This document shows, piece after piece, positions 12,500 through 23,599 of a stretch of DNA of 64,000 nt. Numbering within the stretch: the stretch's first letter is position 1; every line of letters starts with the position of its first letter. Source of the DNA: Oxytricha trifallax. Lineage: Eukaryota; Ciliophora; Spirotrichea; Sporadotrichida; Oxytrichidae. The notes beneath the pieces are model-generated. The model was not told where the DNA came from. It saw only the letters and a list, made by a program, of their open reading frames with translations, and made no database searches. A program made the position numbers and the translations under genes. The stretch covers positions 56,860 through 120,859 of the forward strand of contig ARYC01017347.1 in NCBI GenBank assembly GCA_000711775.1, in the 5' to 3' direction.

Positions 12500-13405
12500 T
12501 CATTAAATGAAATCTTTTGAACTCTCAATATAAAAGCCGTGATCTTCTATGAAATATTTACAATAATAATTTTATATTAGACACATTTAATATAACCCCT
12601 ATTTTTGCAATATTCTAGCATTGCATATATTTGATTTTACTATGAAATATTTACTTGTCCTCTTAAAACTATAGTAAAATGTATCTCTGCAATCCCTTAG
12701 ACAAAAATTATAGGACATGGGATGGAAATATTCACTCTTATTTTTATTGTCATCATCACGTTTTTGAATGTCTTTTTTCAATTATGGATCGTCAATGTAG
12801 CATTAACTTTTACATGCATCATATCTAGTGCTAAAATTATGAAAAAATCTAAGACATTAAATTAGGATACCATGAGGAGATCCAATTTAGGACGGCATTT
12901 TTCTTATTTAAATGAATGAAATATGCAAATTTGAACTTAATTATATTTCTAGTGCCAAGTGAACTGACTACATCCAGATATTTATTCAATTGGCTGACAT
13001 AGCAGTGCTCAGCTTCAGATTATTAATTGGCAAAACTTTGATAGTCAATAGCATGCTATGAGAAAGCTTGAGGGTTAATTTAAGCCAGTTTTAGAGTGGA
13101 AATATCCTAGCAAAAAGTCTTAGCTTGCTTCATGGTCTTATCGAAAGTATTTCATTTTAATGTTAAAAATAAAATAAATAAATTCTTGAAAGTTATAGAG
13201 ATTTATAATCTCAAAGATATACAATTTAATAGTAAAATTACATTTTTAAAGTATCAGCCATCAGGGATCTAGAATGGGCTGCTGTGACGAGTTCTTTATG
13301 TGCACTAATTGTATCTAAATTGGTTATATATCTATAGGAGTAGTTTTTCCCTGAAAATTTAGATATTAATTTATCTTGGAATGATTAGTTTTCCTCCTCA
13401 GACAT
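12500..13405 (-). CDS. small acidic Cys-containing hypothetical protein
   Basis: The ATG is at 13405-13403 (MSEEENQSFQDKLISKFSG) and TGA at 12502-12500, giving roughly 200 residues after removal of three IESs. The pointers are AAAGTAT 13144/13248, TCTAGTGC 12824/12948 and a 15-bp repeat 12547-12561/12640-12654; all three joins keep the frame. The middle holds two spaced cysteine pairs (YDACKSQCYID and NFCLRDC) in a helical context, reminiscent of twin-CxxxC proteins, but I cannot assign a family. It lies tail to tail with the CCDC17-like gene. Confidence 0.75.
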
Positions 13406-13808
13406 TGTTTAAATTCTACGATTATAAATAATATTAATGCTGGATAAGAATTTATTTTGAAAAAATAAATTAAACCTTATATAATAGGTAATTTAGAATT
13501 ATTTATAAATACAAATTGGCAATTATAAACTACAGATAAAAAAAAAAATTAAATCTATATTATAAAACTTATTTTTATAGAAAAATGAATTAATTAAAAA
13601 TGACAATTAAATTAATTTTTACATTTTATTTAACATTAAAAATAATTTATATGAACTCAATATCATAATTTGATTAAAAAATTCCCTTTTACTTTCCTTA
13701 CTAAGTATTTTAGTTAATAAGTGTTATTTGATTGATAATTTTAATTATAGATGCAATTGATATTCAAATTTATATATTAAATAAACATATATTCATTTGT
13801 TAATAATT
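13406..13808. other. AT-rich divergent intergenic region
   Basis: This spacer lies upstream of two divergent starts (13405 reverse, 13809 forward). It contains only AT-rich sequence with A/T runs, and I see no gene in it. Confidence 0.55.
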
Positions 13809-15189
13809 ATGGAAGACATAGAAGATCTTTTTAAGCATGGTGACTAGGACACTGAAGAGCGCATTCCACAGTCAAAACGTAAAATTATCAGGAAATATGG
13901 AGTTAAAAAAGATGGAACTAATGATGTGAATGGGGATTAAATTGTTTAAGAATAAATAGCAGGGAAGGAGGAATAATCATTGCAGGAGTTAGACTCTTAG
14001 ATTGAGGGAGTAGTTATTAATGCGCAAAAATTCCAAAATAATGTTCAGGATTAACCTTATATTATATGTAATTATAGACATTTAAATTTAAATTGTCTTA
14101 AGGTGATATATGTAAATAAAATTCCTTTACTTTTATGAAAAAAATTTTGTATTTAAGAACCTTTTGAATAAAATGAAAAAGTTCCAGGAGCATAAAAAAT
14201 TTTCGTTAAAACTTATGGGTGTTCACATAATATCTCAGACAGTGAATATATGGCAGGACTACTAGCAGAATATGGTTATTAAATTGTTGATAATATGGAT
14301 GAAGCTGATGCTTGCTTATTGAATTCATGTACTGTAAAAAACCCTTCTCAGGAAAAATTCGTCAAGTAAGTATAATAATTTCTCATTTATAGACTAAATT
14401 AAATATTTGACATATAGTCTTGTCTTATCAGCAAAGGGGAAAAAGAAGCCAGTTATTGTTTCAGGCTGTGTGCCACAGGGTGATAGAAATATCAAAGGCC
14501 TGGAAGATGTGAGTGTTATTGGAATCACTCAAATCGACAGAGTTGTAGAAGTTGTAGAGGAAGCATTGAAAGGTCATAATGTTAAATTGCTAGCAAAGAA
14601 GGATCTTCCTATCCTTGATTTGCCAAAGATAAGAAAGAATCAATTAGTCGAGATTATACCATTATCAACAGGTTGTTTAGGTTCTTGCACTTATTGCAAA
14701 ACTAGACATGCAAGAGGAAAATTAGGATCTTATGATCCTAATGCTATTGTGGAACGTGCTCGCACAGCTATAGAGGAGGGTGTTATGGAAATCTGGCTGA
14801 CATCAGAGGATACAGGAGCTTACGGTAGAGATATAGGAACTAGCTTGCCAGAATTGCTGAAAAGCCTAATTGCAGTAATGCCAAAGCATACTATGTTAAG
14901 AGTTGGAATGACTAATCCACCTTACATTTTAGAGCATTTATAAGCAATGGCAGACATCTTGAATCACCCAAGAGTCTACTCTTTCTTGCATGTGCCAGTT
15001 TAAGCTGCTTCTAACAGTGTTTTAGATAAGATGAATAGAGAGTATTTGATCGAAGAGTTTGAAGAAGTCTGCGATTTCTTGGTTGAAAATGTTAAAGATA
15101 TGACCTTGGCAACTGATATTATTTGTGGATTCCCAACTGAGACAGAAGCTGATTTTGATGAGACTTTGAAATTAGTTGGCAAATACAAG
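13809..15189 (+). CDS. CDKAL1: CDKAL1-type tRNA methylthiotransferase, 5' block of a scrambled gene
   Basis: The ATG at 13809 is followed by an acidic, Gln-rich leader. Then come the MTTase N-terminal domain ([17 protein letters not shown], with later [11 protein letters not shown] and SGCVPQGD) and the radical-SAM core. The core cluster motif is CLGSCTYC, a Cx3Cx2C set at 14674-14697, followed by [12 protein letters not shown]. One IES joins in frame (AACCTT 14053/14158) and one intron is 14366-14417. The reading stops making family sense right after LVGKYK: the sequence ends in pointer AAATACAAG (15181-15189), and downstream DNA is unrelated. The missing C-terminus is at 1908-2897, where the same pointer resumes with [15 protein letters not shown]. 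All three cluster cysteines are intact. Confidence 0.95.
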
Positions 15190-15339
15190 CTTCTTATTAT
15201 AAATGCCTATAAGATGGATTAGATGTAAGCATTGATTTATAAATTAACTTAAAAATTTTAATTGGAAAATTCAAAGGATTATGGTAGTCCATTTATAAAT
15301 TGCTTATTTTTTATCATAATAATTTGGGTAGTAAACTTT

Positions 15340-18300
15340 TAGAAGATGCCTATTTTAATATCGACTATCTCTTTTCTTCTTAACTCAGCATACCAACTTA
15401 ACTCTCTTAAAATTTAGAGATCGACCTCTAGGTAGTAAATTAGTTACTATAATTATTTTGGTTTTAGAATTATTACGATTTACAATCTATCAGTATATTT
15501 GACATGATGTTTTTCTTTTGATATTAAATTTGCTAAGCTTAAATATCATAATTTATTGATCAAATTTAATTAACTATCAATCAGATAAAATTAAAAATAA
15601 TTTAGTATCATCAATTCCTGCAATCATTGAAACGGATGCGGATGATGTTTCAGTTTCAATATTTCCATTTCCTTATACATTCAACTTTTTATTAACACCT
15701 TTGCTAGACCTTCGTTGCTGACTGATTATGATGTTGGCATTTTTATATTAATGAGAAATGCGGTTATCGTTTATTGCCATAGGATAAGAGGTCTACCTAA
15801 AATCAGCCTATGTTTAAATAAATGTCCCATTGTATTGGAAGTTGTTGTACTATTATTGCTAGTTCGCAACATATTGGATACTTTTTAAGTTTGTAATTTG
15901 GCTTTGTTTTCTAAAAGTCTCCTACTGAAAAACTACGAAGAAGTTAATCTGATTATTGGCTGCTAATCTACTTGGTCAGGATAATCCTTTTCTGTTTATT
16001 TTTTATTTTAATTGCCTTTAAACTTAGAAATATTTCTGCTAATTGTAGTCTTTTTCTCTTCTTGTCCCCTACTTTAAACCATGACTCTATTACTAATTTG
16101 AAGTCTATCGATAGATCCACGACTATTCAGGAATTCTCTCTACACTGCTAGATTTTCAATTTATACTTGACCATCGTCTCTGGTACTCTAAATTGGCATT
16201 AACTTTCTATTACTCTCGCCAGAAAGTACTAGTTTATTCTAGTTATTACTTTCAGAAAAGTTAACTTCGTTATAAAGTCCTAAATTGATGTTAAATTAGG
16301 CTTTTGGGCTGAAATTCTAAGTAATTACTTGCTGATAACTTTAATCGGATAACTAAGTTAACTAATTTGGCATGGAAGCAATCGAAGACTACAGCGTCTT
16401 TGGAATTTTAGGTTAATAATGATCAGGCAAAATTTTCAAATCTCTCTGAGAAAAGTTTAAGTTTATCAGTAACTAGCTCTATTAATTCACATCTCTATCG
16501 TTTGCCAAATGAAAACTCTTTTCTGGCTTGATTTGAGGAGTGACTGAAATTTCTTTATAAGGTGAGTGATCGTGAAAAGATACTTCATTTAATTTTTGGA
16601 TATTTATGGGATGACTCTATTTTTATAGAGGCATCACTCCAACTTTAGATGGAGCTGATTTTTAAACTTATCGCTATGACAAGAAATTCTTGTTGTAATT
16701 CATTACTATTGGTAAATTGCTTAATCTTGTTGAATTAATTTCCATATCTTTCAAAGTTACGACTTATTCATATTGAGTTAATAAAGGGTATTTATTATCA
16801 ACATTTTGTATTTTTTAAGTTATTAACTAGTCAATATATTCTTGTTGCTTATGATTTAATGGATATTTGGCATTTTAATCGTTTACTTAATTTTATTTGA
16901 ATAATGCTACATTTTAATGAGTGGAATTCTGACTCATTTATTTTAGTTTGTTTTTATTAACGTCTTCAGGTCCATTTTAAAGCTAGTTCATTTTCTTATT
17001 TTTTATTTGAGTACTCCATCCATTTTCTCTTCTCATAGAAGTTCTAACACTTTAATTTTCAGGAATGTTATTATTTAATTATGATTCTTGGGATGATAGA
17101 TCTGTGTGCTAATGACCTAGGATTTTTCTCTTCTTCTAAGTTATTGCATTATTTTTACAAAAAAAATAACAGATTAAATACAATATAATTAAAGCCATTT
17201 TATGGCATTATTCTCGCTATTAAGCCTTCTTAGTTTTGATTTTTCAACTTCAATAGTGAAAGTCTAAATACTCTTATTTTTAGTATTCGAAGAAATGCAT
17301 TTTACTCCATCCCCCAGATTATTCAAAATTCCGTCTTTCAATCCTTTGCTCATTAGACTACCTTAATAATTCTAAAAATTGGATTTGTATGGAGTTTTCT
17401 CTGAACACATAGCATAGTTTTCACGAAGTGGAGTCAGATCTCTTTTGTAATAATGTAAACTTGTTTAAAAGTGCTGCTTTACTGATTGATAATTAAATTA
17501 ATAAACCTTGGATATCCAATTTAACACAAGGATAATTCGTTTTCTACTTTTTTTATTTAAAGTTACACATTTAATTATATTTTAAAAAGATTTTCTTTCA
17601 TTCTAATTGAGAACAGTACTTTCTCTTTATTAAAAAGCAGCATCAGAATTTAAATTCTCTTCGAATTTCCCTTCCAGTTATGCTTTGAATTACTTGCTTT
17701 TGTATATAGAAAATAACTTTTTCTATTTTTTCACGTTAACTTCCTAGTCAAATAATTCCTCCAATTCTTTTTTGAATTTGTCTTGAGGGAGTTGGGCGTC
17801 CAGTTGATTTATAGAGAATGAATAGATAACAGGAATTTATTGCTTTTTATATAAAAATAAAATTAAGATTAATATTCAATGGAATTTAAATATATAGTCA
17901 TTTAAAATTATACATAAATTGCAACTTTCTACCAGCAGTTTCCAAAATTCTTTCTGTGATTTTAATTTCTATGCTTAATTAAAATAAAATATTTAATTTA
18001 AATCAAATCAACATGATTTTAAAATAAGTAAAATAAAATTGCTGTTTTTAGATAAGGATTTATTAGAATCTTTCTTTTCCACTGCTATTTAATTTTTCTA
18101 ATTTATATTATTCATTGAAGCTTGAGATTCAGTTTTGCTACTTAATTACATTTTTGGTTAATGTGATGTATTATATAAATAATGATTATAATAATTTATA
18201 TTCATTTACAATATTTGACTAAGTTATTAAAAGTATTCTTATTTTTGGGGTTAGATTTGGAACTTTTTTATTGCATTGATCTTTTTTAAATATTCCTATC

Positions 18301-19054
18301 TGGCTATGACTATTATATAGCAATTTAAATATATTTGTGTAAAGAATATTATTCATAATTTAAATTGAGTAAATCTATACAATTTTTATTTATGCTATAA
18401 TTGGGATTAGTCGTGGAGTATTTTTATTAGATTTTCTGTGATTAACTTTGAGAAATAGAAGTGGTTTATATTCCAAAGTCAGTTTCCCACTTAGATTCTT
18501 CAAATATTTCATCTATTGGATTCATTTTATGGTTAATTCGACTATAATTTTCATTATGAATTTAAATAAGACTTAATTCAACAAATAAATATAATCAATG
18601 GTACTAATTAATTAAAAAACACATTAATTTTCATGATCAGGGTCAAAAGTTTGTTACTTAGTATAACCGGCATCTTTTATTTGGATTTTACCAGGATCTA
18701 TTTTTTGTATATTATTGTGGCTCTGTCTAGTTTTCACGCTTTACTTATTTGGCTATTTCAAGTTAGAGATATTTGAGGTAGAGAAAATTTTTAAATATAA
18801 TTGTTAAAATTATGCATTTTTTAATTGGTTTAAACAAAGCTGATCAATTAAATTAAAAGATATATTGTCAATTTTCTTTTTACCTTTAAGGAATGTATAT
18901 TCAAAGCATGGGACTATTTAAATAATATTAATTTTATTATATCATTACCCCATTTATTTGATACAACGTTGCTTGTCAATAGTTAAGTACTACCCTTAGA
19001 TGAAATCTGCTGTTTTTAGATATTTTAGTTTGAAAAATCTGATTTATATTACAT
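15340..19054 (-). CDS. long Gln/Asn/Ser-rich hypothetical protein, IES-interrupted
   Basis: The first block has its ATG at 19054-19052 (MQYKSDFSNQNIQKQQ). A second block (about 18780-18630) joins MNPIDEIFEESKWET through a 10-bp repeat (TAATTTTCAT on the plus strand, near 18545 and 18625). TGCTA 18136/18393 and ATTGC near 17845/17930 then lead to ITERILETAGRK and a charged helical region (about 17850-17590). From about 17450 to 15700 a nearly continuous TGA-free frame encodes low-complexity Q/N/S/K-rich sequence; one frame change near 15700-15970 is unresolved. A last coding-like stretch (LRELSWYAELRRKEIVDIK) ends near 15340. No domain is recognised. The gene lies between the 5' blocks of the two scrambled genes, on the opposite strand. 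Confidence 0.65.
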
Positions 19055-19617
19055 TTACTAAGTGATGTTTTGTACAGGGGTGAAATTGTTATTTTTAGTA
19101 ATTTATAAATCACATGCTTATTTCTTGATTTCCATTATTCTAGAAATATACATAAAAATTATGTAGTTTGAGATAGAGAATATATAATAGCTAATTCAGC
19201 AATAATATCAATATATGCTAATTCTAAACTATTAATTATAATATATAATTATTTGAAAATACTTATAAAATACTTTTTTATATTGCTAAAATCTAACATG
19301 ATCCTATAATTTTTAATATCATATCAAGATTTAAGAAGGATGATAAACTCACTCAAATTATTTACTTTTTTAAATAAATTCAATTCATTTTCTTTATAAC
19401 TTTATTCTTATATATAATTCTTTAATAAACTTCTCACAATCCATAAATATGGAATTCTGGTAAATTTTTAAATAATTTTTATTCATTTTTACATAGTTTA
19501 ATTGTTGTAAGAAAGTCTATAATAAATTCTATATGGTGATGAAAATTGAATGTGAATGGAGTGCATTAAATAATAATTATTAATAATATTTAATAAAAGA
19601 GATATATCTTAAATAAT
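19055..19617. other. AT-rich divergent intergenic region
   Basis: This spacer lies between a reverse-strand start at 19054 and the V-ATPase C start at 19618. I see no coding block. Confidence 0.55.
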
Positions 19618-20141
19618 ATGGTTTTCAATGTGGTAGCTTGCTTTATTCAGGGCAAGGAGGAGAGCGAACTCGAGAGATACTTAGCACAGTCACTCGGATC
19701 AGGCAGCAAGGCTCTTGCTGAGGTATTCACTGTTCAGGTAAGGCAAAACACGATATTAGATATATAAAAAGTTATAAAATCAAGGAAACGGAGAAATAAA
19801 TGGGCTAGATAAATTGCGATAAAATTATAGATTGATAGGCTTTGTGATGTTAATTATTCTTTTGAGGGACTAAAGATTGAGAGATTTTGAAATGTAATAA
19901 GTAAAAAATCAAAATCTATCCAGAAATTATTCTGATTTATAGTTGGAAAAGTCAAGATTCAAGGTTGGTACTCTAGACTCTTTGATGGAGTTGAACGAAA
20001 CCTTACAAAAGGTAGACCAGACCCTCGATTCCACCGTCAAGAAGATTGAAAAGCAAGCAAAGGAGATGGTTGGCAGAGACCTTAAAATCGAAGTAACCAA
20101 GCAATAACAAGGTAGGTAATTGCAATATGCTAGATTAATAT
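19618..20141 (+). CDS. ATP6V1C: V-type ATPase subunit C, 5' block of a scrambled gene
   Basis: The ATG at 19618 starts MVFNVVACFIQGKEESELE. After an intron (19738-19942) comes FKVGTLDSLMELNETLQKVD, which matches the N-terminal FKxGxLDxL segment of subunit C, then a helical VKKIEKQAKEMVGRDLKIE. A second GT-AG intron (20093-20133, phase 0) ends one base before the pointer TTAATAT (20135-20141). The same pointer at 3037-3043 continues in frame into NMNYIKNFNWDD. Downstream of 20141 family similarity ends. Neither block contains the other's domains, so the two parts are complementary rather than duplicate. Confidence 0.9.
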
Positions 20142-20442
20142 CCTTTGAATTGCCATTAATCATTGCGCAATACTTCAGGATAGCTCTATGGAGATAGTAA
20201 TCTGTAAAATTTATTGAGTACCCTCATATTCTCATTTTGCGAATATTAAATTATCAGATTCATAGTTCTTTAAGTATATTCCTTAATCATTAAAAGGATC
20301 AAATTTTCTCATTTATAAGGTATTAATCCATTTTGTTTTTAGTTGATGTTTACGATTACATCAAGAATAAATAAAATATCTCTGATAGCTTAAATAGGGG
20401 TAAATTAAGAAATCTATAAACTAAATTTTAATTGAAATAAAA
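20142..20442. other. AT-rich spacer
   Basis: This lies between the end of the V-ATPase 5' block and the next start at 20443. No gene is seen. Confidence 0.5.
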
Positions 20443-21628
20443 ATGAGCGCTTAACAAAACGGAACTAACTAAAACAGTACAAACAATTATGGTGACTTAT
20501 CCTCTAAATCTCTACAAAGTGTCATTAATGAAAGACAATAGAATGAATACTTGAGAAAATCAAGAACTATGGCTTAGCCAAAGAAGAATTTGATTAATGG
20601 GGAAAGTCTCTTGTCCTTAAGAAACTAATGCTAGCGATGCGAATACCAATACACATTCAGGGACTTCTAGGCATCTAGCTATAGAACTTGTATGAAATGC
20701 TAAGAGAGATCTTGTTGTTTAGATCACTTCAATCAGAGCTCAGAGTCTGCCATTAAATTTACAAATTAATGTTACTTCCATTTCTTTATTAAAACTTTAA
20801 TGTTTTAAATGTTCCCAATGTTTTACCACAATGGATTGGAAACTTGGATTTCTCTTACCCCCTCAAACTTAGGACGAAGCTATTCAATCTAAGAAATAAG
20901 CTAGTCTATAAGAGCCAATCATAGTTTTGAATAATAGCCCTTCTCAAGATCCCTATAACCTATAGAAATAAGGCAGTACACCAGCATTCGAGTCAAATCA
21001 GTTCACATAGCCACAATAATCTGATAGTCCAGTTAGCATTACTTAAGAACAAGTAAATTGGCATCCAGTCAAAGAGTCTGAAGATATTCAGCAGCAAGAG
21101 TAACAAGAAGTTGAAATTCCCGCTTATTCAAAATAATTTAGAGGGATACTCTATTATCATAGATCTTGGTATTGGATCTTGGGAGTGATTCTTTTTATCA
21201 TTGTGATTGTTGCTTAAAACACCTAGTTCCACAACAACCTTCAACCTAAAGATCAATTAGGAGTGAAATATCTACAACGTTTTGAGCAATACAGGAAAGA
21301 TATAGCTCACTATTTCCATGAGCACAAGAGCATCCAATCCTAAAATCAAGTTGAAAATTAAAGAATAGTTTCAGATATCATCTCAATTCTTGAAAGAACA
21401 ACCTTAATTCATGGCGACGATAGAAAGTAAGTTCAAGGACATCTAAGACTATAGACTGCTAAATAAGAAATCACTGGCTACATCGAAGAAATTGAAAAGA
21501 TGTATGAAAAGAATGTGGATAAAATTACCTCACTAGAGAAGCATCAACAATTGCTTATTGTGCAAGAACTTAAGAAGTTTAATGTATTTGCTAAAAAGGA
21601 AACAGAGATGCCATTTAGAAAATATTGA
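20443..21628 (+). CDS. Zn-binding, single-TM, coiled-coil membrane protein
   Basis: The ATG at 20443 opens a Q/N-rich leader. It is followed by a cysteine module (NQCQRCEYQYTF, then RTCMKCQERSCC) of two CxxC knuckles, likely a small zinc-binding domain. One IES (AATGTT 20768/20817) is removed in frame, giving NQCFTTMDWKLGFLLPPQ. A Gln-rich stretch leads to one strong transmembrane segment (around ILGVILFIIVIVA, about 21180-21215). A long charged coiled coil follows to TGA at 21626-21628. The family is not recognised. The layout suggests a tail facing one side of an internal membrane and a zinc knuckle facing the other. Confidence 0.75.
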
Positions 21629-21743
21629 GATAATTTTTTAAAGTCTCAATTGATAGTTTATTAAATTTTTTATTTAAGACTTTAATTTAATCATTATGCC
21701 AAACTTTATAATTCTAAGTTAATTATGCTAATGATACATCCTC

Positions 21744-23452
21744 TCATATAATTAATAATGGATTTGTTATATTAAGCTATTAAGTGATTTCCCTTATCGC
21801 CCTTTCGACTCTATCTCCCTTTTTAGACAATATTTTCTCTAAATCACTCATACTTGCAAATAATTCCTTTCTTTACGTTTCAAATAAATCCTCAACTGAA
21901 TTTAATTTTCTAGAGAGAAGTGATTCGAAAGAAGTCTTAGATTATTCAGTGAGCTCTAATTTTTGAGTAAGTTATTGAAAACTTTGTTTCATGGAATCTT
22001 TAACTGATTGTATCTGAGTCTAAGAAAGTATGTTGATTAAGAATACATTTGTTAATTGATTAAACATTATGTAAAAATTGTAATTATACTTACCTCTTAA
22101 TCAACTCGCAGTTTCTTAATATTTTTATCAAAACTATCAACTTTGATTTACAAAGTCTAAGCTTGCTCATTCATAGATTGAATTTGTGTTTGATTTTTTA
22201 TATCTGTGTTTCTGGTAAGCTATTCCAATTGAGACTTTAGACTTTGATTAAAGCCTTCTTAATCTTTTAATAAAGATTTTATATCGATAAAATCAGTAGA
22301 TAGTTATTTGAAAGAAGTAGTTGTCTCTTTATCACTAAAAAATGGATGTTTTATAAAGAAAAGTTTAGAATTTACAGTCTCATTAGTTTCTAAACAGAGT
22401 CTTGATAATTTTCGTTTAAATGATTATTTGATGTTCTAACAAGCTCTATCTACCCCTCTAATCTTTCGAGTTCTTTAGTGCACACTGATATTTACTAAGA
22501 ATTTGATTGGATTATCATTCTTAATTGCTCGAATAACTTCCTAAAGTAATATTATAAGTTTTAAGAAATGCTTAAAAAAAACAATTAATTTGCTCTTAAA
22601 AAAATAAATAATCGTTTAAGTCATTCACTTACTTATTATCCTGCTTCATGCTAACAAGTTTCTCTTCAATTTAAATTTGAACTTTCTCAATATTTTTCCC
22701 TTCTATTGCTTGCATGGTTTAAACTTCGTCTTTTAATGTATTTATTTCAAAAAGAACTTTTGAATTATCGTTGTCATTTTTAGATAGATATTATGCAATT
22801 TGTTCTATTCTTTAGCTGTTATTACTCAGTTACACATCTATCTCGGAGTTTGTTTAATTTTAAATATATTTTCATCAATAAACCTGAGAATACCATAATT
22901 AATTTTATTTTATAAATCATGAGTACATGGTAGACCTGAGAGTTTCAATTTCTTCGCTTACAGCATCAGCAAGCGTACCAATTGCTTGCTTCAAGCTTTA
23001 AATTTAAGAATTTACAGTATTCACAACTTTTGAATTTTCTTTTTCAAGATGTTCTTGCAAATTTTACCCTGTTTATATGGAAGTTGATTTTATTTCTAGG
23101 AGGGCGTCTTCCAATTCATATATTCTGTCTCTTATATTTACTTTCTTTGGTGACTATTAATGAAAAATGAGGAAAACAGTAAAATAAATATTAACTTATG
23201 AAATATGACTGTGAAAATAGTGATTTTTATTAGAAAAGACTTTTTTGTAATTTAACTTACTTTTTATCGCTATAGTGAAGCGACTGTAGGCTGTAGATAT
23301 TTACTTTGATAATTATTAATGGGTTTTTCCACTGAATTTGAATTGGTGCCTGTTGTACCAAACCTAGCTGAATTAGTTATAGTACCAGCTGCTGAAGATC
23401 GATTATAGTATGAATTCAATGTGTTCATTTAATTGTTAGCGTTATTATTCAT
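21744..23452 (-). CDS. coiled-coil protein, possibly striated-fibre (SF-assemblin) type
   Basis: The ATG is at 23452-23450 (MNNNANNQMNTLNSYYN) and TGA at 21746-21744. After a Ser/Asn-rich head, almost the whole product is a heptad-rich coiled coil without Pro, for example RIYELEDALLEIKS and LADAVSEEIETLRSTM. A GT-AG intron is at 22020-22093. Further inserts near 22550-22620, 22850-22920 and 23170-23260 separate the blocks; their exact pointers were not fixed. A non-helical head plus a rod of this kind resembles SF-assemblin/giardin proteins of basal-body-associated fibres, but any cytoskeletal coiled coil would look similar. Confidence 0.65.
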
Positions 23453-23599
23453 ATTTGTAAATTAAATGTAAGTTTAAATCAATAAATTTATTAATTAATC
23501 ACATCTTAGAAGTTAATCAACCTAATTATAATTATTATTCTTCTTAGAGAGTTGGCATCAAAAATTTAATGTCTTAATATTGAAGAATATTAGTTAAAA

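Noticed and set aside
12980-13140. Forward reading with FKPVLEWKYPSKK
   Set aside because: The reverse strand gives a longer protein whose three IES joins are all in frame; the forward reading needs a TGA to be crossed.
16360-16430. Forward MEAIEDYSVFGILG resembling a kinase start
   Set aside because: It ends at TGA within 20 codons and lies antisense to the long Gln-rich gene.
3044-20119. Alternative pointer AATATG for the V-ATPase C junction (20123-20128 with 3040-3045)
   Set aside because: Joining there puts the downstream block out of frame; TTAATAT with the 41-nt intron is the only in-frame solution I found.
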